From Cymodocea nodosa (Eukaryota; Streptophyta; Magnoliopsida; Alismatales; Cymodoceaceae), in assembly GCA_036874045.1 (NCBI GenBank), contig CM072337.1, positions 4,712,001 to 4,776,000 of the forward strand: a DNA stretch of 64,000 nt, written 5' to 3'. The notes below the pieces were generated by a model, which saw nothing but the letters and a program-made list of their open reading frames with translations, searched no databases and had not been told where the DNA came from. The position numbers and the translations under genes were made by a program. Shown in pieces: positions 34,133-44,788 of this stretch; position 1 is the first letter of the stretch; each line of letters starts with the position of its first letter.

Positions 34133-35097
34133 ATCGAAATTTGCTGAGCATTTTCAACAAAATCAAGTTCAGCATGAGGAAGAAGAAATTCAAGAACAAA
34201 CCCCTCTAGAGTAACAAATGCAAATTCCTAACTCGGCTGAAGCTACCATTCTAAATGAAGTATACTTTTGGAGTTAGGAAGAGATAAAGGGGTATGATAT
34301 TATTTATAGTAGGCCAGCAAACTAGGATGGTATGTAGGAAATTAAGGACTTAGTTGAGTTCCAAGGTCAACTGTAATTTATTTCTCAGTAGAGAGGGCAT
34401 GTAGTATATGAGAATCTAGTGCCCTATTTCTATGCCAATTTGAGAGAAGGAGAAAGTGGATTAATTTTCAACGTGGAGCAAGCTGATGTACAGATAACAC
34501 TAGAGCTTCTCCACAATATTTTCGGATTGAGAAATGAAGGAATAGAAATTCTAGAAAGCATAATTGCAGTCGAGTGGAAAGAATAAGTAATAAAGGACTG
34601 TTTAGCTATCAATCCTAGTGTGCCATTTTATTAAACAAACTGAAGCACTTAAATGGGAAAGCACACATGGTAGCTAACATTTTGATTAAAAATGTCTACC
34701 AACAACAAGGCCATGATATCAAACTTAGTTAATTTGTCAAGTGGGTCACATATGCAGTTGTGAACATAATTCAAATAAATTGGTCTTTAGCTTTTATCTC
34801 CAAGTTAAGAGTAACAAAGAAGAAACTATTTAATAGAGATTTGATTCCATTGTTGATGGTGGATATTATTGATTTCATGAAATGGGCATCTAAAAGGATA
34901 ATATCAAGAACCATTTCAGTGAAAGAATACAGAAATTATGCTACTACTGAGATGACTGTACCTTCTAGAGGCATTGCAAGAGCTGTAGAGAGGATAATTC
35001 AATTAGAGCAACAACTAGAAAAGCTCCAGAAGGAACAGATGAACTTAGGAAGAAAGATTAAAATGTATTATTCATCTACTTGTATTAAAAATATATG
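34133..35097 (+). pseudogene. Divergent third-ORF-like remnant
   Basis: Decayed plus-strand sequence with a recognisable echo of the putative plant transposon protein-like domain: YDIIYSRPAN, EIKDLVEFQG, LVPYFYANLREGESGLIFN, ITLELLHNIFGLRNEGIE, KAHMVANILIKNVYQQQGHD and VVNIIQINWSLAFISKL. It ends in a Leu/Gln/Glu heptad-like tail (IIQLEQQLEKLQKEQMNL). Relative to SA-SD copies it is clearly more diverged. It lies between the SD LTR and a gypsy gag, so it may come from the gypsy family or a third Sirevirus. Broken throughout its first half. Confidence 0.55.
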
Positions 35098-36127
35098 ACT
35101 GACTACACTAAATGAATGTTTGAATTTCAAATGTTTTTACATTCGTGTTTGAGAATGAATGATAGAATTGATGAACTGTATTGAATATTATATAACCATT
35201 TGAACAATGTGCAAGATTGTTTAAAAGATTTATAAATTTTATGAATGGCACGGTTAAATGCATGATAATTGGTTAATGTTGGAAAATATCTGCATGCTGA
35301 AAAGTAAAATGTAAATTCTACACAATAGGAAATGAATTGTAAGTTAAAATGCATATAATGTTTAGATTTAAATGAGTTAAATTAGAAACTTCATTAATGA
35401 CATGTATTTAACTTTATTTAAGTTGACAAAATGCAAAAGAAAAAAAAATATAGAAGTTAATACAAGGAGTAAGTTTTAGAAAAATTTGCTAAGTGTTAAC
35501 TCAACGAAGTAAGTCCATTGAGTTAACCTTAACTCCATGATGTCAATAATAAAATATACGATCACTCCATTGAGTTAACTGTAACTCAACGAAGTTAGTC
35601 TGTGAAGTTAGCAAATAGGCGATGAAGCTACTCCGTTGAGTTAACTGTAACTCAATGAGGTTAGTTCGTAGATTGAGTTGAGCGGTTATTCTTTTAGCTA
35701 CGAACGAAACTTTGTGGGTTTAGCGGTTATTGAAATTTGAAATTAGAAATTAGAAGTGGAACATGTATCCATAAAAATAGGAACCATACTGCATGTTATA
35801 AGACACGTTCTTGCAATGAGATTCATTTGCTTTATGGACGTGTATTATAAATATAGAACAGAATGTTATTTATGAGTTACCAACACTTGAGGAAAGAAAA
35901 GAAAATTCGTTGGAAAACTAGAAGGTGAAGCAGCTAATTCAATTTCATCCATCAACAATTATTTACTAGAAACAAAGCATCAGACTGGTATGTAATTAAT
36001 CTTCTGCTATTTTACTTTATGTTAAGAGTTTATGAGCACATGGATTTGTTCTCCTAGCACTAAACGATTAGTAAGAACACCTAGATAGGATTATTCAATA
36101 TAGAGGCATACTGAAATATTTTCTGAA
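35098..36127 (+). other. Noncoding interval upstream of gypsy gag
   Basis: About 1 kb with no gene. At 35495-35690 it holds at least three copies of GTTAACTGTAACTCAACGAR / CGTTGAGTTAAC inverted motifs. A TATA-like TATTATAAATATAG is near 35843-35856, with a CAGACTGGTATGTAATT candidate splice donor near 35981-35993. It looks like a leader and promoter rather than coding sequence. No tRNA-Asp-type PBS was seen here. Confidence 0.5.
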
Positions 36128-37370
36128 TTGGACTTTAACGAAATCCTTAGGGGTGTAGCTAACTTTTCTTTAAAAGAGAATGAAGATATGGCTGCTCTAG
36201 TAGAAAAACCATTAGGGGAAATTTTGTATCTTGAATTAGTTGATGAACCTTCATGTATTCAATTGCCAAACTTTGAGGGAGATAGGTTTGAACTGAAATC
36301 TAATTATATTAGTCAATTGCCACACTTTCATGGATTAGAAAGAGAAGATGCCCATTATTTCCTTAGAGAATTTAACAAAGTTTGTCAAATGATAAAAATG
36401 CCGAACATGAGTATTGATGTAATTAAACTTAGATATATCCCTTTTACTTTAAAAGACACAGCTAAGAGATGGTTATATACTCTATCACCTAATTCAATTT
36501 CTACATGGATTGAATTTTACTCTGTTTTCTAGAAAAATATTATCCAACACATTAGACGATTAAAAAAAAAGGAAATATTAATGTGTAGCCAAAAATAGGG
36601 AGAATCATTCTGGAAATATTTTGAAAGATTTAAAGATTTACTAACTTAATGTCCACATCATGTAATGAGTAAAGCACAATTAATAGGTATAATTCATGAA
36701 GGCATAGATGTTTCAATGAAATCTTTATTAGAATCTACTTGTCAGAATGGATTTTTAAAACTGTATAGTGAAGAAGCATGGGCATATTTAGAAAACTTTG
36801 TAAAAAGAACTGCATAGTAGGAAAACTCGGTTGAAGCTATTATAGATAAAAGAATATTCCCAAGGGGAATGCATGAAATAGATTCAAGCACTATGCTTGA
36901 AGTTAAATTAATTGAATTAATAAAGAAAATAGAAGAGTTATCATTAAATCAAAAACTAGTAGAAAAGAATGCAAACGTTAATGATTTAGATATTATTTAT
37001 ACTTGAAACTAAAAAGATAACTTTCGAAACTCTTATAAGAGAAATCACCCAAATCTATCTTGGAGAAACAATAATTTCTAGGGAGGAGAAAATATAAATG
37101 ACAAAAATATAAGTTATGAAGCATTAATTGAACAAGGATCTAGAATAGAGAAGTTAGAAAAGATAATTCAACAATTAAACAATTGTCTAGATCTTGTATT
37201 TGGAAATGCTGCCATTCAAAATCAAAATATGAAAAGAAATATACCCCCTAGATAGAATGAATCAATAGAAGTTAGACCTGCTAGAGGATTGCCAATGCAA
37301 GCAATACCTAACCCTGTCAATAGAACTACTAATGAAATTGATACCTCCTATGGGAGGAAAGCTGAATGAA
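36128..37370 (+). pseudogene. Athila-type gypsy gag region
   Basis: The conserved Athila Gag block is clear: CIQLPNFEGDRFELKSNYI, LPHFHGLEREDAHYFLREF, IKLRYIPFTLKDTAKRWL, YTLSPNSISTWIEF, then CPHHVMSKAQLIGIIHEGID, and an EEAWAYLENF helix. Asn/Arg-rich sequence of the HPNLSWR type follows near 37045-37065. Orientation agrees with the gypsy LTR at 44789. Open only in its first third; several breaks after that. Confidence 0.8.
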
Positions 37371-37557
37371 GTAGTATAACTAAAGTAACTATGTATAATA
37401 TAGTAAGTAGAAAAATATAAAATATAAAAAGAGAAAAAATGTAAGTTTAATTATAGTTAGTAATATCGTAGAGTTATTACTTAACGAGGATAAGTAAGTA
37501 GCTATGTTAATTTTATCTTTGTTAAATTTTTGTTTATGTTATACAGAATCACAATAG

Positions 37558-37882
37558 ATGGAATTGATGAAATTACCACTAGATGCACTAAGGGAAGTAC
37601 TGAGTAACTTGTTAGCTAAAGATTTGTGCAGATTGTGTTGTGTATCAAAAGAAATTAAAGACTATGTCGGAGAAAAATATTTTCATGGACTACAAGCTGC
37701 AAAAATGACTAAGATTAGAGATGGATTTTTATGGAAGTCATTTAATCGTAGTTCAATTAGCTATGAATATCTGAATATGGAAGAAAATGCTGGAATTCCA
37801 CCCAATACCTTAGAAGGAATAGATCATATTATGGGGATAGATGAAGGATTAATTATTTACAGAACCAAACTAAGGTATGCAA
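37558..37882 (+). CDS. F-box-like protein, N-terminal exon, interrupted by T2
   Basis: ATG 37558 opens MELMKLPLDALREVLSNLLA, then KDLCRLCCVSKEIKDYVGE and KYFHGLQAAKM. The pattern 'LP.DAL.EVLS.L.AKDLCRL.CVSKE' is a good F-box match (about residues 4-45). F-box proteins normally bridge a substrate to SKP1 in SCF ubiquitin ligases; whether this one does is unknown. The next 60 residues (SFNRSSISYEYLN, IDHIMGIDEGLIIYRTK) are not recognised. A consensus 3' splice site, T-rich tract plus ATACAG, ends at 37546, twelve bases before the ATG. The frame runs into the T2 LTR at 37883. The right flank of T2 opens with sequence ending in the donor-like AAG/GTATGT at 43287-43294. This could be a host exon captured by the gypsy element, or an element-encoded ORF. 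The F-box call rests on motif reading alone. Confidence 0.55.
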
Positions 37883-38907
37883 TGTTAGAACTAAAACAGA
37901 TCGTTCAGTCAACTTACTATGGCACGATTCTGAAACACTCACCTCTTAACTCACCGAAACTGGAAAGTGAAGAGAAAGAGGAAGAAATAACTTTGAAGAC
38001 ACATGATTTACATGGTTTAGCAACAACCTACGTCTATGGAGAGTTGAGGGTTCTATTATGAGCTTCGGCACAATCAATCGCAATATTTTACAACATCATA
38101 AAGGTTTATATACTACCCAACTTAGGGTTAATAAACCTTTAATTACATTTGAGCCATTACAGTAGAGAGATAATGCTTCGGAGAAGGAACTCTCAATTTC
38201 GGAGCCTTATCTTCCTATATTTCTGAAATCTACAACACTTTAGATAGTTACAGAACTTAATTATCTGAAGAAAATTCTTCTTTTTTCATTTGATGTATTG
38301 AGCAATACTGTAGCAGGCTAACTGTCCGAAGAGATTCGGTCTTTCAGATAGTTATAGACTTAACTATTAGAAAACTCACTTATGTCTCTCTCTTTGTCCA
38401 ATTAGAAGGTTCTACCATTAACTCTCTAAAAACTATATGCCTTTTAGATAGTTACTAACTTAACTATCTAAAAACTCACTTAAGTGTCTCTTTAAATACT
38501 TCGGAAGGTTGTAGGTGTAACCTTCCATAAAACTTATGATTTTTGGATAGTTATTGTCTAACTATCCGAAGATCTACTTAAGTCACTACTTTTTGGATAC
38601 TTGGCTTCTTTACTATCCGAACATCTACTTAAGTGTCTGACTTTTGGATACTTAGCTTCTTAACTGTCCGATCGTCCACTTAAGTGTCCTTTAAGTCATT
38701 CTAGATGGTTACAACTAGTAACCCACCAAAATCTTCTGACTTTCGGATAGTTAGCTTAAAGCCTTCCGACTAAAAATGTCATTTTGGATACTTTGACCTG
38801 ATAACCTTTCGAAATTATAAATCTATCGGAGACTTACTGCTAACAAGCTTTTGACTGAACTTAGACTTCTTGTGGCATACTCCACACCTGTACTACTTGC
38901 CCTAACA
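37883..38907 (-). repeat. T2 3' LTR (1025 bp)
   Basis: Plus-strand reading TGTTAGAACTAAAACAGATC...ACTTGCCCTAACA, then the polypurine tract. The half nearer the tract is filled by a hairpin array (38190-38830). Confidence 0.88.
38190..38830. repeat. Tandem hairpin array in T2 LTR
   Basis: At least six loosely tandem units of about 50-65 bp. Each holds TTNGGATAGTTA ... TAACTATCYGAA arms, which can pair over a short loop, followed by ACTTAAGTGTC or similar. Clearest units start near 38410, 38455, 38537, 38590 and 38645. The same arms and the CTTAAGT box occur singly in gypsy and Sirevirus LTRs. Confidence 0.75.
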
Positions 38908-38920
38908 ATCTCCCACTTGG
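38908..38920 (-). promoter_or_regulatory. T2 polypurine tract
   Basis: The minus strand reads CCAAGTGGGAGAT and abuts the LTR, as expected for a copia plus-strand primer. Confidence 0.75.
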
Positions 38921-39109
38921 AGTTTGACACAATGATCAAAGAAAAAGTAATCTTTACTCTTGGCTTACAAATTATTCGCAGCTCAAATAAACATCAACTC
39001 CATGTCCCCTTTTTCCTTAATTATTTAGGAGACCAATTAAGGCCATACAGAGCCTTAATTTCTATAGATTCAGAACTTTAGTTAACATGTCTGCAGCATT
39101 TTCAGCACC

Positions 39110-42100
39110 AGCAATCTTCTATTGATCTAACCTATTCTACTCTACCTCTTCTCTTTTGAAATGAAATCTCATTCTCATATGCTTGGACCTTGAATGAAAC
39201 TTCAGATTTTTAGCTATATAAATGGCACTTTGATTGTCACAGAATAGAATTCTTCTTTTCTGTTTGTGCCCTAATTCGGCTAGTACATTCTCTAGCCAGA
39301 TTCTTTCTTTAGCTACCTCTGCTACTACAACATATTCAACTTCTATGGTCGAGAGTGCAACAATACTTTGCAGCTTGGATCTCCATCTTATTGCAATACT
39401 TCCTATGTAGAAAACATAACCTGAAGTACTTCTACTTTTATCCAACTCTCTTCCCAAATCAACATCACAATAGCCAATCAATTCAACTAGTCCTTTCTTG
39501 AATTTCAGATATACGTCTAGGGAATATCTGAGATATCTGAGTATCCACAGCATAGCAGACCAATGCTCAGCTCCTAGATCTGCCATATATCTACTAACCA
39601 CTCCCATTACATGAGATATATCAGGTCTTGTGCATATCATGGCATACATTAAACTTCCCACTACTGAAGCATATGGTATTCTAGACGTTTTTGTCCTTTC
39701 TTCTTTAGTCTTAGTTGACTGATCTTTAGACAACTTGAAGTGGGGTTTGAGAGGGAGTTCAGTTTTCCTTTCATTTGAGATATTAAATCTTCTAAGTACC
39801 TTTTCGAAGTACTTCTTCTGATTTAATCTCAATGTGCCTGCTATTCTATCTCGGATGATTCTCATACCTAAGATTTGCTTGGCTTCTCCCATATCCTTCA
39901 TGTCAAATTCTTTTGACAGTTGTCTCTTTAATTGCTTAATCTATTCCATACTTGAACAAGCAATTAACATATAATCTACATAAATCAATAGAATAATGAA
40001 GCAATCATTAAATAGTTTTATGTAGCAGCAATAGTCTGTATCACATCTTTTGAAGCCTAAGGTACAAATAAAGGTATCAAATCTCTTGTACCATTATCAT
40101 GGTGCTTGCTTCAAACCATACAGACTTTTTAGCAATCTACATATTGTGTTTCTTTTCTTGCCAGTCACTGCAAATCCTTTTGGCTATATCATGTAAAGTT
40201 CTTCTTGCAAATCCCCATGTAGGAATGCTATCTTTACATCCATTTGTTCCAAGAACAAATTTTTTGCAGCAACAATGCTTAAGACTATTCTTATAGTATT
40301 CATCTTCACGATTGGAGAGAATACTTCAGTATAGTCTATGTCTTAAATTTGCTGAAAACCCTTGACTACAAGTCTGGCCTTAAATTTCATGCTGCCATCT
40401 GGTTGGTCCTTCATCTTGAATACCCACTTGTTTCCTAGGATTTTCTTTCCCTTTGGTAGTGAAGTTAGCTCCCAAGTTTTATTCTTCTCTAGGGACATCA
40501 TTTCTTCTTTCATTGCTAACTCCCCTTTATGTGCATCACTTACATAGATTGCTTCCTGATATGTTTTAGGTTCACCATCATCCGTCAGCAATAGATAATT
40601 GAATGATGGTACATACCTTTCTGGTTGTTTGGAAACCCTTCCAGACCTTCTAAGTTGTCTTGTGACAACTTCATCTTCTTGATCATCTAGATGTTCTTGT
40701 TGTTCAGCCATTGGAAGTTGAATTTCTTCTACAGGTTTCTTCTGAAGTTGTTTAACATCATTATCTAGACTGATCTTAGTAGTACTTTCAAACTAAAGCT
40801 CAGACTGCTATTCATCTGCACTTTCTCTATGCTTATATATCTTGGATTCAATAAAGGTGACATCTTTTGCACAGATTATTTTTTTGGTTTCTTCTATCTA
40901 GAATTTGTAACCAAAATAATCCTTACCATAACCAATGAAATAACACTTCTGTGATTTTGAATCCAGCTTGTCTCTTTTGTCACTGTTCAAGTGGACAAAT
41001 GACTTAGATCTAAAGACTTTTAAATGAGCATAGTTGACCTCTTTCCCAGTCCACAATTCTTTAGGGTTTTTGAGCCCCATTAGGATAGATGGTCCTCAAT
41101 TTATTAGATAGGCAGCTGTATTAATAGCTTTTGCCTAGAATGTCTTGGGAAAACTTGCTTGTAGTCTCATCCATCTTGCCTATTCATTCAAGGTCTTGTT
41201 CATCCTTTCAACAACTCCATTTTGTTGTAGAGTTCCAACTACAGTCCTTTGCCTTCTAATCCCTTGCTCCTCAGAGTAAACTTTAAATTCATGGCTATCA
41301 TATTCTCCTCTATTATCTGACCTAATGGATTTTATTTTTCTTCCACTTTGATTTTCCACTTCTGCCTTCCATTTCTTGAAGACTTGGAAAACTTCAGATT
41401 TCTGTTTCAGAAAATAAACCCATACCTTTCTTGTACTGTCATCAATGAAGGTAACATAATAGAGAGCACCTCCTAAAGAACTGATTGGGGCAGGCCCCTA
41501 CACATTCGTATGAACCAACTCCAATTTCTATGACTTAGGATCATGAGGAGTCTTGGCAAAACTGACTTTCTTCTACTTTCCCTCAATGCAGTCCTCACAT
41601 ATCCCTAAATTGACATTTTTTCGCTTAGGGATTTTCCCTTCTACCACTAAAGCCTTCAGTCCATTCTCACTAAGGTGTCCCAATCTTTTACGCCATAAGT
41701 CAGTGTCTTCAGTATCACTGACTACTGCAATAGTGTCATCTTGATCCAATGTTAGATATAAGGTGCTAGTCCTCTATCCTGAGGCAACAATTCTTGCACC
41801 TTTGGTTACCTTCCATTTGCCTACACCAAAGGCAATTTGATAACCATCATTATCTAGGGAACTTATGGAAATTAGTTGCTTTGCAAGATTAGGAACATAT
41901 CTGACTTCTTGCAATTTCCATATCCCTTGTTTTGTTTTAATGTGTACCTCTCCTTTTCCCAACACATCCAAATTTGTGTTGTTAGCTACTAGGTACACTT
42001 TCTTCACAGGAGTTACACGATAATTGTGCAACAAATCTTTCCTGTAGGTAGTGTGGAATGAAGCTCTTGAGTCCAATACCCATGAGTTAATAGAACTGTC

Positions 42101-42110
42101 CACACAGCAT
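39110..42110 (-). pseudogene. T2 pol region: protease, integrase, RT, RNase H
   Basis: Read right to left. Protease and its downstream block are at 41774-42103 (WVLDSRASFHTTYRKDLL, GKGEVHIKTKQGIWKL, RYVPNLAKQLIS). Integrase is at about 40880-41720 (GLKNPKELWTGKEVNYAHLK, YFIGYGKDYFGYKF in its C-terminal block). RT is near 39900-40700 (RRSGRVSKQPERYVPSFNY linker, ELTSLPKGKKILGNKWVFK, FKARLVVKGF). The late RT/RNase H block is at 39137-39900 (MKDMGEAKQILGMRIIRDR, IPYASVVGSLMYAMICTRPD, DVDLGRELDKSRSTSGY, ALSTIEVEYVVVAEVAKE, SRSKHMRMRFHF). Broken. Confidence 0.85.
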
Positions 42111-42149
42111 ACTAGGGCATCATCTGAATCGTAGGAGACAACATTTGCA

Positions 42150-42925
42150 CCTACTCATTCTGATTCCTTCCCTTTGTTGTCTTTCTTGGGAGCTTTACAT
42201 TGTGACTTAAAGTGCCCCCATTGATTACAGTTCTAGTATTTAATATCTGATTTGACCTCACTGGTACCTTTGGACTTTGACCTTCGTTTGGATTTAAATT
42301 GTTTTGATTTACTTCTCCCTCTACTTTCAACACTAAGGGCAAAAGTTAAAGTTGACAATTCACTTTTCCTACAAATGTCCTCACTCAAAATTAAATCCTG
42401 GATGTCACTCATTTTGAGCTTCTCATGACCTAGTGAACTACTTACACCAGTCACGATAGGAGACCAACTTTCTAGTAATGAGGATAATAAAATCAAGGCC
42501 CTGACTTCATCATCAAATACTATATCTACTGAATGCAGTTGATTCAAAATAGTATTTAACTCATTAACATGCTTTGTAACATTTCCACTTTCATGCATTT
42601 TCAGATTGAATAATCTACACATGAGAAATACCTTATTGGCGGTTGATGGCTTCTCATACATGTTGGACAATGCTTTCATCAAGTCAGTTGTTGTTTTCTC
42701 CTTGGCAACATTTGAATGAACGTTCCTTACCAATGACAACTTGACAAGACCTAGAGCTTTCTTGTTTAGCAACTCCCACTCTTCCTGATCCATCTTCTCT
42801 AGTTTTCTTCTGAATAGAGCTTGATGAAGATCCTTCTGATACAAACAGTCTTCTATCTGAGACCTCCAGTATCCGAAATCTTTTCCATCAAACTTCTCAA
42901 TCTTGAGCTTTCTATCGTCTGTCAT
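42150..42925 (-). pseudogene. T2 gag region
   Basis: ATG 42925 lies 37 bases inside the LTR and opens MTDDRKLKIEKFDGKDFGYW. UBN2-type Gag motifs follow (LTTDLMKALSNMYEKPSTAN region, FNLKMHESGNVTKHVNELNT, ALILLSSLLESW). A basic Lys/Arg/Ser tail leads to a knuckle-like region near 42170-42240. The first 230 codons stay open, the best-kept frame in T2. Confidence 0.82.
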
Positions 42926-42947
42926 TCTATTAAACTAAAAAACCTTC

Positions 42948-42962
42948 GGCTTTGATACTAGT
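42948..42962 (-). promoter_or_regulatory. T2 primer binding site
   Basis: Minus strand ACTAGTATCAAAGCC beside the LTR edge; a tRNA-Met-type copia site. Confidence 0.75.
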
Positions 42963-43238
42963 TGTTAGAACTAAAACAGATCATTCAGTCAACTTACCAT
43001 GGCACAATTTTGAAACACTCACCTCATAACTCACTGAAATTAGAAAGTGAAGAGAAAGAGGAAGAAATAACATTGAAGACATAGAATTTATGTGATTCAG
43101 CAACAACCTACGTCCACAGAGAGTTGAGGGTTCTATTATGAGCTTCAGCACAATCAACCGCAATGTTTTACAACATCATAAAGGTTTATATACTACCCAA
43201 CTTAGGGTTAATAAACCTTTAATTACATTTGAGCCATT
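42963..43238 (-). repeat. T2 5' LTR piece
   Basis: Aligns with 37883-38158 with few differences, then meets gypsy sequence (TTTTCAGAATAAAA). Confidence 0.85.
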
Positions 43239-44788
43239 ATTTTCAGAATAAAAAATCGGAAGATATGGAAAGAGATACAAAAGAACAAGGTATGTAATTG
43301 ATTACTTATCCTGAATTTAGATTTAAACTCAGTTCGTAGAGTTATTCATTAACTCAACTAATTAAGTTTGTTGAGTTAGGTGCTAAGTCAACGAAACAAT
43401 ATTCCTGCGTGCTAACATTTATTGTATTTACTATTAAATCTTTTGCATCGAGGACAATGCAAAATGTAGGTATGGGGGGAAGTAATTAAATTAAAATCCA
43501 AGTAATTTTGTTAATTAGAGAAATTAGAATGGTGCTGCAAAGTTCTGTGGAAATTGAAAATTTTTTTATGAATTTGCTGTAACTATTCGATAATTGAAAC
43601 TATCAAATTTTAAGTACTATAACTGTTTGAATGTTATATTTTATAATCTTATATAAGATGCTACATAATTTCACTATTAATACAAATCTAGATAGAGTAT
43701 CTTATGTTTTTGCTGAATTTTATGAGTTTAACAGTTTCATGATTTTAAAAAAGAAATCTGAATGCTTAACTAAAACTCAGTAAATTATTTGAAATCCTAA
43801 AAGAGCTGAATTGTTGATTTTTGGATTAAATGAAATACATATGATCAATGATACATTTAATTTGATTGATTAAACTTGTACAATGATTTATGTGTAAATC
43901 TTATTAAACTATAGAAAAAGTATGAGCTTATTGATATGGATTCATGTTTTCAGTAAATAATAGAAGCAGGACTATACGAGATTTGTGCTTTATTGCATCT
44001 GTATTAATGAAATACGTATATATATTGTGTTGAAAAGAAAAAAAAGGGAGAAAAACTTTGAGAGTTTATTGACTTGTTTGAGCACGAGCCTTTTGTACTT
44101 GAGTAGATAGGTATGTAACGATTGTTGACCTAAAAAAGGACTCTTTAAATTTGGAAACCTAAGATCTTGATCAGATCTGGGATTGTTGACTAAAAGCTCG
44201 ATACATGGGTACACTAGAAAACTCTTGTATGATTTAAGCTTTTCAAATTAACTTTTAAAGTACAAATATGCATATATTATTCTGAAAAGATAAAAGTGTT
44301 TTGTGAAATACAGAAATCTTTTGAATCAAGTATATTTTCTGTTATCTAAGATTATTGAAGTATGAATCTAGAATAGACTTTTGAAGTTATTTATTTGAGA
44401 TACAATTCATTATTCAACTTGTTTTAATTATATTGAATTGGATTGTGTTTTGATTCATATGTAGTTGAAATTTATTTTGGAAATCATATTGGAAAATTCA
44501 GGATAACAGATGTTTGAAAAGAAGAAAAAAATGATAATATAATTACCACCTATGTGATGCTAATATATTTTGTATGTAATTTACATATGTTTTAAATATA
44601 TTTGCAGGTTGAAGAGGAGAAAACAATGTTAAAACAAATTACTGAAAAATACAGAATATCTATATAGTAATCTAATTTATGTATTCTAAAGAAGAATGAA
44701 ATGAAGAATTAATTCTAGCACTTTAGAAAGACTAACTAGTTAGATCTTAGTTTGCTAAGGCACTAGCAAAATTTAAGTATGGGGGAAG
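43239..44788 (+). mobile_element. Gypsy 3' noncoding region with two polypurine tracts
   Basis: 1.55 kb, no gene. Near its start is the donor-like AAG/GTATGT (43287-43294). At 43450-43490, GCATCGAGGACAATGCAAAA then TAGGTATGGGGGGAAGTAAT resembles the 'GAGGACAATGC...AAGTTTGGGGGG' block found before the 3' end of Athila/Tat elements. Bases 43830-44290 recur, reverse-complemented, in SB, SD and at 63500-64000. The terminal tract TTAAGTATGGGGGAAG (44773-44788) touches the LTR. Confidence 0.78.

Larger units (their letters stand above)
37883..43238 (-). mobile_element. T2: Ty1/copia Tork-like element
   Basis: A minus-strand element with a 1025-bp 3' LTR (37883-38907), polypurine tract, RNase H, RT, integrase, protease, gag, PBS and a short 5' LTR piece (42963-43238). 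Gag (MTDDRKLKIEKFDGKDFGYW) and pol style fit the Tork lineage. It sits within the F-box-like ORF and gypsy 3' sequence. Broken, with roughly ten lesions in coding parts. The two LTR parts match closely over their shared 276 bases. Confidence 0.87.

Noticed and set aside
37883-38061. Continuation of the F-box-like frame past 37882
   Set aside because: The added residues are read from the T2 LTR and are not part of the original exon.
38190-38830. CRISPR-like array of palindromic repeats
   Set aside because: Repeats are degenerate, inside an LTR of a plant retrotransposon, with no unique spacers of constant length and no cas genes.
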